Shown in pieces: positions 34,497-43,180 of a stretch of 64,000 nucleotides of DNA. The first letter of the stretch is position 1; the number at the start of each line of letters is the position of its first letter. The notes beneath the pieces were generated by a model. That model was not told the origin of the DNA, did not search any database, and saw only the letters and a list, made by a program, of their open reading frames with translations. The stretch covers positions 1-64,000 of the forward strand of contig NZ_JAFFOB010000016.1 of assembly GCF_016918935.1 (NCBI RefSeq), read 5' to 3'. The stretch comes from Roseitranquillus sediminis. Its GTDB lineage: Bacteria > Pseudomonadota > Alphaproteobacteria > Rhodobacterales > Rhodobacteraceae. Position numbers and translations under genes: made by a program.

Positions 34497-35485
34497 GCGT
34501 CATCGACGTTCCCGCGAGCCATGCCGAGCAGGGACTCGGCCCGCTCCGCCAGCTCCTCGCGTCGGACGACGTGAACGAGGTCGCGATCAACCCCGACGGC
34601 CAGGTGTGGGTGGAGCATGCCACCGCACTGCACATGACCCGCTGGGACGGCGCCATGCCGGCTGCCCGGCTCAGGATGCTCGGCACGCACCTGGCCGGCG
34701 AGTCGGGCAACCAGCTCGGGCCGAAGCACCCCATCGTCTCCGGGCGCGTACGCGTCTTCGGGCAGTCGATGCGGGTTCAGGTCATCGTGCCGCCGGCTAT
34801 CGAAGCCGGCGTCTCTGTCTCGATCCGCAAGTACGTCTCGCGCATCCTCGACGTGGACGAGATCGGCTTTGTCGCGGGCCGGGAAATCAACATCGAGGGC
34901 GAGCGTCGCGCGCGCCTCACCACGCTCGCCGGGCTGGCGAAGGCGGGGAAACTTCCCGAGCTGTTCCGGCAGGCCGTGGACGCCCGGCTCAACCTGCTGA
35001 TCTCGGGCGGCACGTCTTCGGGCAAGACGACGCTCGCGCGCGCGGTCCTCTCGCTCACCCATCCTGAAGAACGGATGGTGACGATCGAGGACGCGCCGGA
35101 GCTGCATCTGCCACACGCGAACAGCGTGGCGCTCGTCGCGGATCGCCGCACCGATTCCGAACGCACACCGGCGCGGCTCCTGGAGAGTGCGCTCAGGATG
35201 CGGCCCGACCGGCTGATCCTGGGCGAGATACGGGGCTCGGAGGCGTTCAACTTCCTCGAGGCGATCAACACCGGCCATCCGGGCTCGATCAGCACGATCC
35301 ACGCCGATAGCCCCGTCCTCGCCCTCGAGCGTATGGCGATGATGGTCCTGCGGGCCGGCCTGAACCAGACCCGCGCGGACGTGATCGACTACGCCCGGGC
35401 GACGGTCGACCTCGTCGTGCAGGTCGGACGACGCGAGGGACGGCGCGGCGTGCTGGAGGTCTGGATGCCGGCTTTGGCGGGATGA
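34493..35485 (+). CDS. virB11: VirB11/TrbB secretion ATPase
   Basis: The TTG at 34493 overlaps the virB10 stop. The 330-residue protein carries Walker A GGTSSGKTTLARAVL near residue 172, the Asp box IEDAPELHL, Walker B-like RPDRLILGEIRGSEAF and the His box GHPGSISTIHADSP. It is a hexameric ATPase on the cytoplasmic side. Its stop overlaps another ATG (35482) whose frame soon enters the ABC-3C cassette. Confidence 0.94.
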   Translation: MSVIDVPASHAEQGLGPLRQLLASDDVNEVAINPDGQVWVEHATALHMTRWDGAMPAARLRMLGTHLAGESGNQLGPKHPIVSGRVRVFGQSMRVQVIVPPAIEAGVSVSIRKYVSRILDVDEIGFVAGREINIEGERRARLTTLAGLAKAGKLPELFRQAVDARLNLLISGGTSSGKTTLARAVLSLTHPEERMVTIEDAPELHLPHANSVALVADRRTDSERTPARLLESALRMRPDRLILGEIRGSEAFNFLEAINTGHPGSISTIHADSPVLALERMAMMVLRAGLNQTRADVIDYARATVDLVVQVGRREGRRGVLEVWMPALAG

Positions 35486-35538
35486 ACCGACCGTATGACG
35501 CCGGCGATCATGCTGCGCTTGCATTGCGCCAGCAGCGG
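35482..35538 (+). other. Possible start of a truncated gene after virB11
   Basis: An ATG overlaps the virB11 stop (ATGA), as in all other joints of this operon. The first about 19 codons (NRPYDAGDHAALALRQQRL) precede the 3' end of the opposite-strand ABC-3C gene. A further virB-operon gene may once have followed and been cut by insertion of the cassette. Confidence 0.3.
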
Positions 35539-37308
35539 CTAACCGAACCTGAAGCCGAACAGCCCGCTGTCTTCTTTATCATCAGAGAGTCTTGTCGGCA
35601 GAACGATGTTCGCAGTCTCGAAGTCTTTCGGAAACGGAAGAGTCTCGTAAATATCAGAATTCATGGTGACGATGTACTGGCCTTCTGTTCCGACGGATCT
35701 CCGGCCGATCTGCAGAGCGGCGGAGATCTGCCGGGCATCAACGCCGTCGAAAAGATGACTATCGTGGATCAGAAACTGAGGACCGCCGAACCTATCGCGC
35801 ACACTCTCATATAGCGCGATATCCATGCAGAAGATTTCCATGCTGCGGATGCCAGTCCCGCGGTCGCCCTCTATACGGATCGAGAATTCAGGGCCGTTAT
35901 CGGTGGCGCTGACCTCAAAGTATCCCTCCCTGTTGATGTACAGCTCTCCGATAAGTTCGGCGATGCGCACGATAAGATCATCAAGCCGTGCGCGGTGCGT
36001 GGCATAGTCGGCCTGAAGCCGTCTCTGTATCTCGATACGACCCACCTTCAGCTCCGCCTTGCTGCTCTCGAGCGCTTCCGCCGCCTCGTATTTCTGTCTG
36101 AGAACAGCGAGTTCCGCCTCAAGAGCCGCTGATTCCCTCTGCAACGCAACCAGGTCCTCGAAGGCACCCTTGCCCTCAAGCGATGTGAGGAGCTCACGAC
36201 GCTGCCTGCTTGCCTCCTGCAGATCATCTTCTGATATGCTGATCTCGCGCTGTGTCTGCTCGATCTCGGACTGCAGATGAATGCGCCTATTGGCGGTCAC
36301 CGAACGCTGGAAAGCCTCAACATCCTCGAACCTGCGCAGCGCCACATCCGGCAGCTCTACCCCGCTGGCGTGGTACATGGCGGCGACATCGACCATATAG
36401 GCGGGTCGCTCCGCCTCAAGCGCCTGCTGCAGAAATCCCAGTGTTTCCCTCAGCGTCACCTGTTGACGGGTGATGTCCTGCAATCTGACGCGAAGCCGGG
36501 AGGCCTGTTCGGCGGTATCCCGATACGTCTCCATGACCTCGAAATTGTTTATCTCTTCACGCTTGGCGCGCGCTCTGCGTTCCGCCAGCGCGAGCTGTGG
36601 CCGCAGCTGTGCGACGGTTCCCACTACCTCTGAAACGGTTGAGGTGCTCGCTGCTCTCCGCAGGGCCTCCAACGTCTTCTCCTTGTCGCGCACATCCTGC
36701 AGCTCGCGCGCGATCCGCCACTCGAGGCCGAACATGTATGACAGGCAGACCTGATAGGACGATCTCTGCTGAGTCTCGGAGTTCCTCTCCGGGTGATTGA
36801 AGCCGCCGTCACTGTCGAGACGCAGAAAGTACTTCATCATCGGGCGGAAGGTCGGCGCGTTTTTCCTGCCGAAGTCCCCGGCCTTTTTCTCCGCGGGCAG
36901 GCCGAACCACGCATGGCCCAGATATCTGCACCAGTCGCTGTTGGACAAATACGGCCGCTCCGTCTCCTTATCTGTTTTCACCAGATCGTCCGGCAGCCCA
37001 TGCTCTCCCTGCAGGAAAAGCTTCCCGTGCTCTTTGCCGGACCGGGTGACAGTCACCCGCCGATCGCGGACCTGAAAAACGCCTGTGAATTCGACCTCCA
37101 CCAACTCCGCCGAGCGAAACAGCGAGTCAGTTCCCGCCGACGATCCCAACAGGAAGTCAACGATCTGCACAAAGCTCGTTTTGCCGGCGCTGTTGCGTGT
37201 GTTGCCAGCGGCTGCCGCATCTGTGGTGTCGGCCAGCAAGATATTCAGCCCCTCGTGAAAGGTGAGGCTTTTGAACTTCGGCAACGAGCTCGTGACCGAA
37301 AGTATCAC
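35539..37308 (-). CDS. ABC-3C system ATPase (DUF2326, SMC-like)
   Basis: The 589-residue protein has an SMC/RecN-type split ABC ATPase. Walker A is in GNTRNSAGKTSFVQIVDFLLG near residue 40. A long coiled-coil arm spans residues 200-440. The C-terminal half has a signature-like GDRGTGIRSMEIF and Walker B PQFLIHDSHLFDGVDARQ. The Ser/His after the Walker B aspartate matches DUF2326 members of ABC-three-component systems. The start overlaps the middle-component stop (GTGA/ATGA type). Such ATPases are thought to sense invading DNA and switch on the linked effector. Confidence 0.85.
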   Translation of the reverse strand: MILSVTSSLPKFKSLTFHEGLNILLADTTDAAAAGNTRNSAGKTSFVQIVDFLLGSSAGTDSLFRSAELVEVEFTGVFQVRDRRVTVTRSGKEHGKLFLQGEHGLPDDLVKTDKETERPYLSNSDWCRYLGHAWFGLPAEKKAGDFGRKNAPTFRPMMKYFLRLDSDGGFNHPERNSETQQRSSYQVCLSYMFGLEWRIARELQDVRDKEKTLEALRRAASTSTVSEVVGTVAQLRPQLALAERRARAKREEINNFEVMETYRDTAEQASRLRVRLQDITRQQVTLRETLGFLQQALEAERPAYMVDVAAMYHASGVELPDVALRRFEDVEAFQRSVTANRRIHLQSEIEQTQREISISEDDLQEASRQRRELLTSLEGKGAFEDLVALQRESAALEAELAVLRQKYEAAEALESSKAELKVGRIEIQRRLQADYATHRARLDDLIVRIAELIGELYINREGYFEVSATDNGPEFSIRIEGDRGTGIRSMEIFCMDIALYESVRDRFGGPQFLIHDSHLFDGVDARQISAALQIGRRSVGTEGQYIVTMNSDIYETLPFPKDFETANIVLPTRLSDDKEDSGLFGFRFG

Positions 37309-37544
37309 GGCCGGGCTTCCCGAGTGAGCAAGCCCCTGTTGTCATAGTCGATGGCCTTGGCCGCATAGAGCCACGACAACGCCAGAACAAACCAGTCAAA
37401 GGTGATGGGTTGCCCGCCGAAAGCCCGAGACGTCCGCACCCAGGTTTCCGAGACGCTTTGGGCCTCATCCAGCTGCGCAATGATGACCGCCCCGATCCCG
37501 GAGATGCACCGCTCGGGGGGCAGATGTTTGGCGGGCAGGATCAT
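37305..37544 (-). CDS. ABC-3C middle component
   Basis: The 79-residue protein (PAKHLPPERCISGIGAVIIAQL ... FDWFVLALSWLYAAKAIDYDN) is the size and pattern of the middle components of ABC-3C systems: small winged-helix-like adaptors that link ATPase and effector. It overlaps the effector gene by four bases upstream and the ATPase gene by four bases downstream. The assignment combines sequence pattern, length and fixed gene order. Confidence 0.75.
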   Translation of the reverse strand: MILPAKHLPPERCISGIGAVIIAQLDEAQSVSETWVRTSRAFGGQPITFDWFVLALSWLYAAKAIDYDNRGLLTREARP

Positions 37545-38467
37545 TCCGCGGCCTCCGCGGCGGCAGCGTTCTCGAAGATGTCGCAGCTCTCGAACAGGTA
37601 GGAAAGAAGGCTAGTAGCCGCCACATGGCGCGGAATAGGAACGTCACCCGGTCCCGCGATAAAGCGGTACAGCTCCGACAGGATGGTGTCGGGCGCAAGC
37701 GCCTGCGCTCTGAGTTCGGCGTAGCGGTTTCTGAACACGCCGGCGACGGTTTCGCCGCGCATTGGGTCGGGATGCGCGTTGAAGTAGGTCCCGATATGCG
37801 AAGCGTTGATCCGTCCAGCACGCAGGAGCTGCCGGGAAGAGCCGGATAAATTATTGAAGTCGAGCTTCTCCGGTGAGACCGGCACGATATCACCGGGCGG
37901 AAGATCCGTAGAATCGACGGCAACGATGAGGGCGGTGACCAGGTCCCGCACCTCGCCGAGTTGAAGGTGCTGATAGTCGCTGTTTCGGGCGACCGGTCCG
38001 ATGAATCTCGTCCGGTCCGCTTCGGAGAGTTGGCCCATAAGTTCTCTGATCTTCGGTGGACCGAAAAGAAACACCGGAAGCTCAGGATTGGCGTCGGAAA
38101 TACTCTTGTGCTTCATGACCGCCTCAACCGGCAGGCCCTCGACGACGTTGTGGGTCATGTGCCAGCTCTTCATGAGCGTGCCCAGGTGCTCTTTGGCCTT
38201 GGAGAGATCGTCGTCCATCTTGCCCAGAAGCTGAGAGACAGAGCCGGCTGCTCCGTTCTGTGCGCCGTAGCAGGCAAAGACGGCACCGTCCGACTGCCGG
38301 TAGCCGTCGCAACCCTTGTCGCCAAGCGATCCGTAGGGCTTCACACGGACAAAGTCGTCGCCAAAGCGGGCTTCCATCAGATCGCCGATGAAGGTCTGAA
38401 AGGCATTCCCCTGACAGGTCCGCAGCTTTAGGTCGAGCTGCCAATGCCAGCTGGTGTCTTCGCTCAT
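37541..38467 (-). CDS. ABC-3C effector-type protein with nuclease-like N-terminus
   Basis: The 308-residue protein begins with a segment resembling restriction-endonuclease-like folds (NAFQTFIGDLMEARFGDDFVRV, then GSLGDKGCDGYRQSDGAVFACYG). Here D-x-G-x-D-G and the following strand could form a PD-(D/E)xK-type site, but the usual lysine is replaced by a Gln/Asn region. The C-terminal half has the helical ABC-3C carboxy-terminal domain (FRNRYAELRAQALAPDTILSELY). It probably acts as the toxic or nucleic-acid-targeting arm. It lies 12 bp after higA. Confidence 0.75.
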   Translation of the reverse strand: MSEDTSWHWQLDLKLRTCQGNAFQTFIGDLMEARFGDDFVRVKPYGSLGDKGCDGYRQSDGAVFACYGAQNGAAGSVSQLLGKMDDDLSKAKEHLGTLMKSWHMTHNVVEGLPVEAVMKHKSISDANPELPVFLFGPPKIRELMGQLSEADRTRFIGPVARNSDYQHLQLGEVRDLVTALIVAVDSTDLPPGDIVPVSPEKLDFNNLSGSSRQLLRAGRINASHIGTYFNAHPDPMRGETVAGVFRNRYAELRAQALAPDTILSELYRFIAGPGDVPIPRHVAATSLLSYLFESCDIFENAAAAEAAE

Positions 38468-38479
38468 GACGGGCGGCGG

Positions 38480-38776
38480 TCAGCGCAGCTCGACGTTCAG
38501 AGAACGCCCGACAACCTGCGCGGCGCGGGAGAGGGTGCCGAGCGTCACGCTGTCGTTGCGTGGGTCGAGCAGCCGGTCGAGCTGCGAGCGGCTGGTATGC
38601 AGCCGCCGTGCCATCTCCACCTTGCTAATCTTCTGCTCCTTCATGGCGACCACGAGCTGATGCGCCAATACGCGCTTGACCGCCTGCGTGGTGGTCTCCT
38701 CGAGCGTGCCCTGCGCAGCCAGGTAGTCCTCGAAAGAGGAGCCTGCGGTCCCCAGTTCTTTCTCGTCGCTCATCAC
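38480..38776 (-). CDS. higA: HigA-type XRE antitoxin
   Basis: The 98-residue protein has an XRE helix-turn-helix (KEQKISKVEMARRLHTSRSQLDRLLDP) followed by a short helix (LSRAAQVVGRSLNVELR). It overlaps the toxin gene by four bases (toxin first, as in higBA). It should bind the dyad upstream of higB and neutralise the toxin. Only 12 bp separate it from the ABC-3C effector gene, so it may also control that system. Confidence 0.87.
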   Translation of the reverse strand: MMSDEKELGTAGSSFEDYLAAQGTLEETTTQAVKRVLAHQLVVAMKEQKISKVEMARRLHTSRSQLDRLLDPRNDSVTLGTLSRAAQVVGRSLNVELR

Positions 38777-39126
38777 CTTAGTCCTTTCATGCGCCGCGCG
38801 GCCGTCTCGAGTTCGTTTGGCGGGGTCTTCTGCGTTTTCTTCATGAAGCCATGCAGAAGCACCATGCTGCCTTCATGGGCGCAGAAGAACACCCGTGCGA
38901 TCCGTCCGTCCTGAAGGTTCGTCCTGATCTCCCACAGTCCCTTCCGGCCGGCGATCTTCCGGCAGAGCGGCATCCCGACCGGCCAACCGAATTCCGCCGT
39001 CCGGATGTCATCACCGACTGCCTTGCGGTCGGGGGCCGAAAGCGAAAGCAGCCAGTCCCGGACTGGCTCGCTTCCCGCTTCTGACCGGAAGAACCGGGCA
39101 GGCAGACGCTTCAGATCACCTGCCAT
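38773..39126 (-). CDS. higB: HigB/Gp49-type RelE-superfamily toxin
   Basis: From ATG 39126 the protein has 117 residues and the Gp49/HigB pattern: VRDWLLSLSAPDRKAVGDDI, LWEIRTNLQDGRIARVFFCAHEGSMVLLHGFMKKTQKTP. The Arg/Phe/His residues of this stretch correspond to the RNA-cleaving surface of the family. The long upstream frame is non-coding. The toxin appears intact, unlike the parE of this window. Confidence 0.88.
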   Translation of the reverse strand: MAGDLKRLPARFFRSEAGSEPVRDWLLSLSAPDRKAVGDDIRTAEFGWPVGMPLCRKIAGRKGLWEIRTNLQDGRIARVFFCAHEGSMVLLHGFMKKTQKTPPNELETAARRMKGLR

Positions 39127-39130
39127 GGAT

Positions 39131-39146
39131 GTACCATTACTGGTGC
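39131..39146 (-). promoter_or_regulatory. Dyad operator upstream of higBA-ABC-3C
   Basis: GTACCA-TTAC-TGGTGC is an inverted repeat (ACCA/TGGT perfect, outer pairs 5 of 6) five bases upstream of the higB ATG. On the minus strand TTGCAA at about 39,150 and TGGTACAT form a likely promoter overlapping it, so HigA or HigBA could repress the whole five-gene unit. Confidence 0.55.
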
Positions 39147-39253
39147 ATTTTGCAAGCGGTGATCGCCCGCCTCTAGGCGGGCCCAGTTCCCCTGCTCGGT
39201 ATCTTCGCTCTTGGCCCTGGCGCCTGGCATCGCAGCATCCGCCGCGCTGAAGC

Positions 39254-41365
39254 TCATACTTCCGACCGAACCCGGTTCGCCCGCTGAGCATCGCGGAGCA
39301 CCTCGGAGAGATCGAGTTCGTGGTCGGCGGGCGGCTCCGTGGGGAGTGCGGCCTCGTCATGGCTCTTCTTCCTGGCGCCGGCCCCTTCCGCCGAGCAGGT
39401 TTCACTCTCCACTGGTCGTTCGTCGGCCTCCTGCGATCTGACGGCGAACCGCTCTCGGTTTCTCCTCGCGGCCTCGGCAAGCTCCTTCGCAATCTCGCCG
39501 AGGACGACGGCCTGGTCCGCCGCCACCTCCCCGAGACCCGAATAAACCTCGCGTTCCGTTGCGTCGTCCATGTCGTCTGTCGACCTGGATGAAGGCGAGG
39601 CTGACTCCTTCTGGCCCCTCCTCGCACTCTCGACGGCTTCTGCGCCTTTATCGGGAAGGCTCTGCGGGTCGGGACTGGCTTCGTCCTGCTCCGGAGAACT
39701 TTCGTCGAAGTGCGACGGCGGCTCCGGCAGATCCCCTATTTGAGCCTCGAAGATGCGCTTCAGCTCGCGGTCCTCGTAGTACGTCACCCGATGCGCGAGG
39801 ATGGGGTACATGTTCTGCAGCAGCGCGACAATGCGGGCCCCGCCGAGCATCCTCACCTGCTCGGGCCGCATCAGGCGGGCGGCATCGACCCGCTCCTGGA
39901 TGCTGGTGGCGAACTCGCTACTCTTCCAGGACTTCGAGCGCAGCGTGCGGGTGTAGTCGCCGACGGCGTTGCTGATGTAGGTCGGCGTCTCCTCGTCCGC
40001 CGGGGCCATGAAGAGCTGCATCCGGCAGTTGGCGAGGAAGGTTGCCGCCCCCTCCTTGCCGTAGAGGTCGCGCAGGGAGGCGATGGTCTGCACCACGATC
40101 ATCACGCGCCCGCCGTAGCTCCGGAGCGTCGTGATCGCTGAAGAGAGGACGTCCATGCGGCCGAGCGACACGAACTCGTCGAGGAGGAACAGGACTGGGA
40201 ACGTCTCGCCCTTCTCCTGCTTCGGCTCGGCACGCTGCAGGATGGCGATGGTCTGCTGGAACATCAGCCGGATCAGCGGCGCCAGGGGGACGAGATCATT
40301 CGGCGCGACGACGATGAAGATCGAAGCAGGCGTGCTGCGCAAGGTGTGGATGGAGAAATCCGACATCGCCGTCGCGTCTCTCACGGCCGGATCAGCCCAT
40401 AGGCTCAGGCCACCATCGGCAAGGACGGAGAGGTATGAGCTGAGGATGCGGGATTCCATGCCCGACATCTTGTAGAAGATCTTCCTGGCTTCCTCGGACT
40501 TCGCCTCGTCCCCAAGCTCCCTCAGAACCTTGAACGCCTCCCCGGGCTGCGAGAGGGCGTCGAAGATCGCCCCGATGGTGGGCGTACCCCGCTCGATCGC
40601 CAGCAGCGCCGTCGCCGCGAAGAGCTCGCGGGCGCCATCGAGGAATCCCTGCCCGTTGCCGTGGGCGACGATCAGGGAGGCGGCGAGACGCCGGGCCTCG
40701 GTGAAGCGGCGCCGAGGGTGCGCGGCCGCCACGTCGTCGAGGGGGTTGTAGCGATGCGTCCGGCCCTCCGGGTCATAGGGCGCGAACTTGTAGACCTTGT
40801 CCCCGATGGAAGCGCGGCGGCGCGCCGTCTTGGCGAAGTTCTCGCCCTTCACGTCGAGACAAAAGACTGAGCCCGGATAGGTCAGGAGCGTGGGGATAAC
40901 GACGCCCACGCCCTTGCCCGAGCCCGTTGGCGCGGCGATCAGGCTGTGCGGGATCTCTGGCGACGTGATGTAGTCGGCCCGGCTGCGCGGGCCTCCGAGC
41001 TTGCCGTAGATCGGACCAGTGATTCTCCTGAGCGGTGCCCTGAGCCCCGCTTGCCTCATCTCGGTCGTCGTCGCCCAGCGTGCGGAGCCATGACTGGTCA
41101 GCTCTCTGCGAAAGCCGATGGCTGGCGCGGCGACCGTCATCGCCAACGCCACGGCCCCACCCACCATGACGGCGGTGCGGAACGGCTCCGTGTCGGCACC
41201 GAGCGAGGACGGGGCAAACGCAAAGATCGTCCCGAAGCCGATACTCGTGAGGTCGCCGCCGACGGTCCAGGTCGCGTAACCACCCGCAGCGAGGATGCCG
41301 AGCATGATGCCGATGACGAGGCCCATGAGAGCGAGCGTCGCGATATCCCGAGCGGCTTGCGTCAC
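39254..41365 (-). CDS. virD4: VirD4/TraG coupling protein (T4CP)
   Basis: The 703-residue protein has two N-terminal membrane helices (about residues 8-30 and 62-85), Walker A SLIAAPTGSGKGVGVVIPTLL, and Walker B FPVLFLLDEFVSLGRMDVL, followed by the conserved TIASLRDLYGKEGAATFLANC. The charged C-terminal tail (from about residue 545) is family-variable. It recruits the relaxosome to the secretion channel. It starts 12 bp downstream of the relaxase stop on the minus strand. Confidence 0.94.
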   Translation of the reverse strand: MTQAARDIATLALMGLVIGIMLGILAAGGYATWTVGGDLTSIGFGTIFAFAPSSLGADTEPFRTAVMVGGAVALAMTVAAPAIGFRRELTSHGSARWATTTEMRQAGLRAPLRRITGPIYGKLGGPRSRADYITSPEIPHSLIAAPTGSGKGVGVVIPTLLTYPGSVFCLDVKGENFAKTARRRASIGDKVYKFAPYDPEGRTHRYNPLDDVAAAHPRRRFTEARRLAASLIVAHGNGQGFLDGARELFAATALLAIERGTPTIGAIFDALSQPGEAFKVLRELGDEAKSEEARKIFYKMSGMESRILSSYLSVLADGGLSLWADPAVRDATAMSDFSIHTLRSTPASIFIVVAPNDLVPLAPLIRLMFQQTIAILQRAEPKQEKGETFPVLFLLDEFVSLGRMDVLSSAITTLRSYGGRVMIVVQTIASLRDLYGKEGAATFLANCRMQLFMAPADEETPTYISNAVGDYTRTLRSKSWKSSEFATSIQERVDAARLMRPEQVRMLGGARIVALLQNMYPILAHRVTYYEDRELKRIFEAQIGDLPEPPSHFDESSPEQDEASPDPQSLPDKGAEAVESARRGQKESASPSSRSTDDMDDATEREVYSGLGEVAADQAVVLGEIAKELAEAARRNRERFAVRSQEADERPVESETCSAEGAGARKKSHDEAALPTEPPADHELDLSEVLRDAQRANRVRSEV

Positions 41366-41377
41366 GTCATGTCGTCC

Positions 41378-43180
41378 TCAGAGCCCGCGGCCGTTGTCGC
41401 GCTCGCGACGCGCCCGCTCCTCGTCCTCGCGCTCCTGCCGCCGCCGCACGCCCTCCCGGCGCTCGGCCTCAGCGCGCTCGGCGGACCGCTCCGCCTGGAC
41501 CTGGCGCCATGTCTCGGCGTTGCGGGCTTGCTGCCTGGCGGCATCGTTGGCGACAGACGACGGCGCATAATCGGCACGATTCCGTCCGGCATCAGGTAGC
41601 TCCGCTCCTCTCCCATCGTCAGTTCTCTCCGACGTGGAGAACCGGCGGCCGACCTCCCTGCCCTCGCCTCTCGCGGCGTGCTCCCGTGCCTCCTGGTAGA
41701 TCGCTCCGACTTCATCGTGCATCCGGGCCAGAGCCGAGCGACGCTCGTCCGCGCTCTCCGGCCCCTCTCCGCGTTCGACGCGCGTCCGACCGCGCTCGCG
41801 TTCCTCGGCCGCGGCGAACTCCGCCGCCAGTCCTTTCGAGGGCACGCCGCCGGAGTACCGCTCCACCGTCGCCTCTCCATCGACCCCGTAGCGGGCCGCG
41901 ACGGCCACGACCTTCTCGTCCGCCTCCGCCTTGATTCCGGCGCGGCGCGGATCGGAGGCGTCGATGCCTTGATAGCGGCCGCTGTCATCCTTCACGGCGA
42001 AGTCGCGCAGCTGGCCGGGATCGGACATCATCGGCGCGCTGCGGGTCTTCAGCTCGTCGATCTGTCGCAGGACGCGCATCCGGCTCGCGCCGTCCTCCAT
42101 CTGCTCGACACCGCGATCCATCTTCTCGAAGTTCTGCCGAACCTCCTCACGTCTCTCCTCGACGCGCGCGCTGCTCATGTCGTTCTCCTGCTCTGGTGCG
42201 ACGGGGGTGTAGATGCTGTCGGTAAGGGCGCGCCCATGCGCGATCGCCTCGGAGGCCGCGCGCAACAGCGCTGCCTGCTCCGGTGCCTCGCGCTCGATCG
42301 CCCGGGCATCGGAAGCGAAGCGCCGGGCGTAATGGATCAGCGCCGCCGCCGCGCGGATTGCCGTCTCGGGGGAATGCTCCGGCGCCACCGGCGCCCGCTT
42401 CTCCTCCCATGCCCGGCGATACTCGGCGTCGGGCACGGGCCGGTCATGCACCCCGCGCGCCAGGCGCGGCGTCGCCTCGAGCGCGATCCCCTCCCGCCCG
42501 GCCACCTCGACCAGCACGGCGCGCATGGTGTCATAGTTCACGTCGCTGCGCCGGGAGACCTTCAGCCATTCTCCGTTGTCGAGGCCACGGCGGTGTACGA
42601 CGACGTGCATGTGCGGATGCGCCCGGTCGGTGTGGAAGGCGGTGTAGTAGTCGTAAGCATCGCCGCCATAGTCGCCCGAGCCGAACAGCTCCTCGGCCCA
42701 GGCCCGCCCTGCCCTCTCCGCGGCGCCGTGCGGCGTGCTCTCCGGGAAGCTGACGATGAAGTGGCTGGTGCGGTCCGCCGCACCCGATCCGTCCTGTGGC
42801 ATCCGCCACGCCGTCTCGATCGCCGCCGCCTGCTCGGCGTCGACCTCGACGCCCATGTACCTCTCGGACCGCTGCAGGATCTGCTCGCCGCCCCGCGACA
42901 GATACGCCATCTGCGCCCGGAGCCCGCGCAGGTCCGATGCCCCGCCCTTGCGGATCATCTTGATCACCGCCTGCGGCTTCCGCCCCGGCTGCCCGCCGCC
43001 CCCGTAGCGGGCGATGTCCTGCCTGTGAGCGGCCGCGAGCCCCGACCGCACGAGCCGTGCCCTGCCCGCCCGGTCGAACTCGACCTCCGCCCAGTCCTCG
43101 CCCATCACCGCGTCGAGCGGCGAGACATACGGCGCTGCCGCCCTGCCCCGCGCCAGGAGGTCGACAACCGCAACGGTCAT
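41378..43180 (-). CDS. virD2: VirD2-like relaxase
   Basis: The 600-residue protein has an N-terminal relaxase domain. Motif I tyrosine is in RAQMAYLSRGG, and the three-histidine metal site is HPHMHVVVHRRGL near residue 190. The second half is charged and helical and ends in a basic Arg-rich tail (REREDEERARRERDNGRGL-like), as in VirD2, which carries secretion signals. It nicks oriT and pilots the strand through the channel. The start overlaps mobC by four bases. Its predicted nic site is found about 540 bp upstream of its start. Confidence 0.92.
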   Translation of the reverse strand: MTVAVVDLLARGRAAAPYVSPLDAVMGEDWAEVEFDRAGRARLVRSGLAAAHRQDIARYGGGGQPGRKPQAVIKMIRKGGASDLRGLRAQMAYLSRGGEQILQRSERYMGVEVDAEQAAAIETAWRMPQDGSGAADRTSHFIVSFPESTPHGAAERAGRAWAEELFGSGDYGGDAYDYYTAFHTDRAHPHMHVVVHRRGLDNGEWLKVSRRSDVNYDTMRAVLVEVAGREGIALEATPRLARGVHDRPVPDAEYRRAWEEKRAPVAPEHSPETAIRAAAALIHYARRFASDARAIEREAPEQAALLRAASEAIAHGRALTDSIYTPVAPEQENDMSSARVEERREEVRQNFEKMDRGVEQMEDGASRMRVLRQIDELKTRSAPMMSDPGQLRDFAVKDDSGRYQGIDASDPRRAGIKAEADEKVVAVAARYGVDGEATVERYSGGVPSKGLAAEFAAAEERERGRTRVERGEGPESADERRSALARMHDEVGAIYQEAREHAARGEGREVGRRFSTSERTDDGRGAELPDAGRNRADYAPSSVANDAARQQARNAETWRQVQAERSAERAEAERREGVRRRQEREDEERARRERDNGRGL

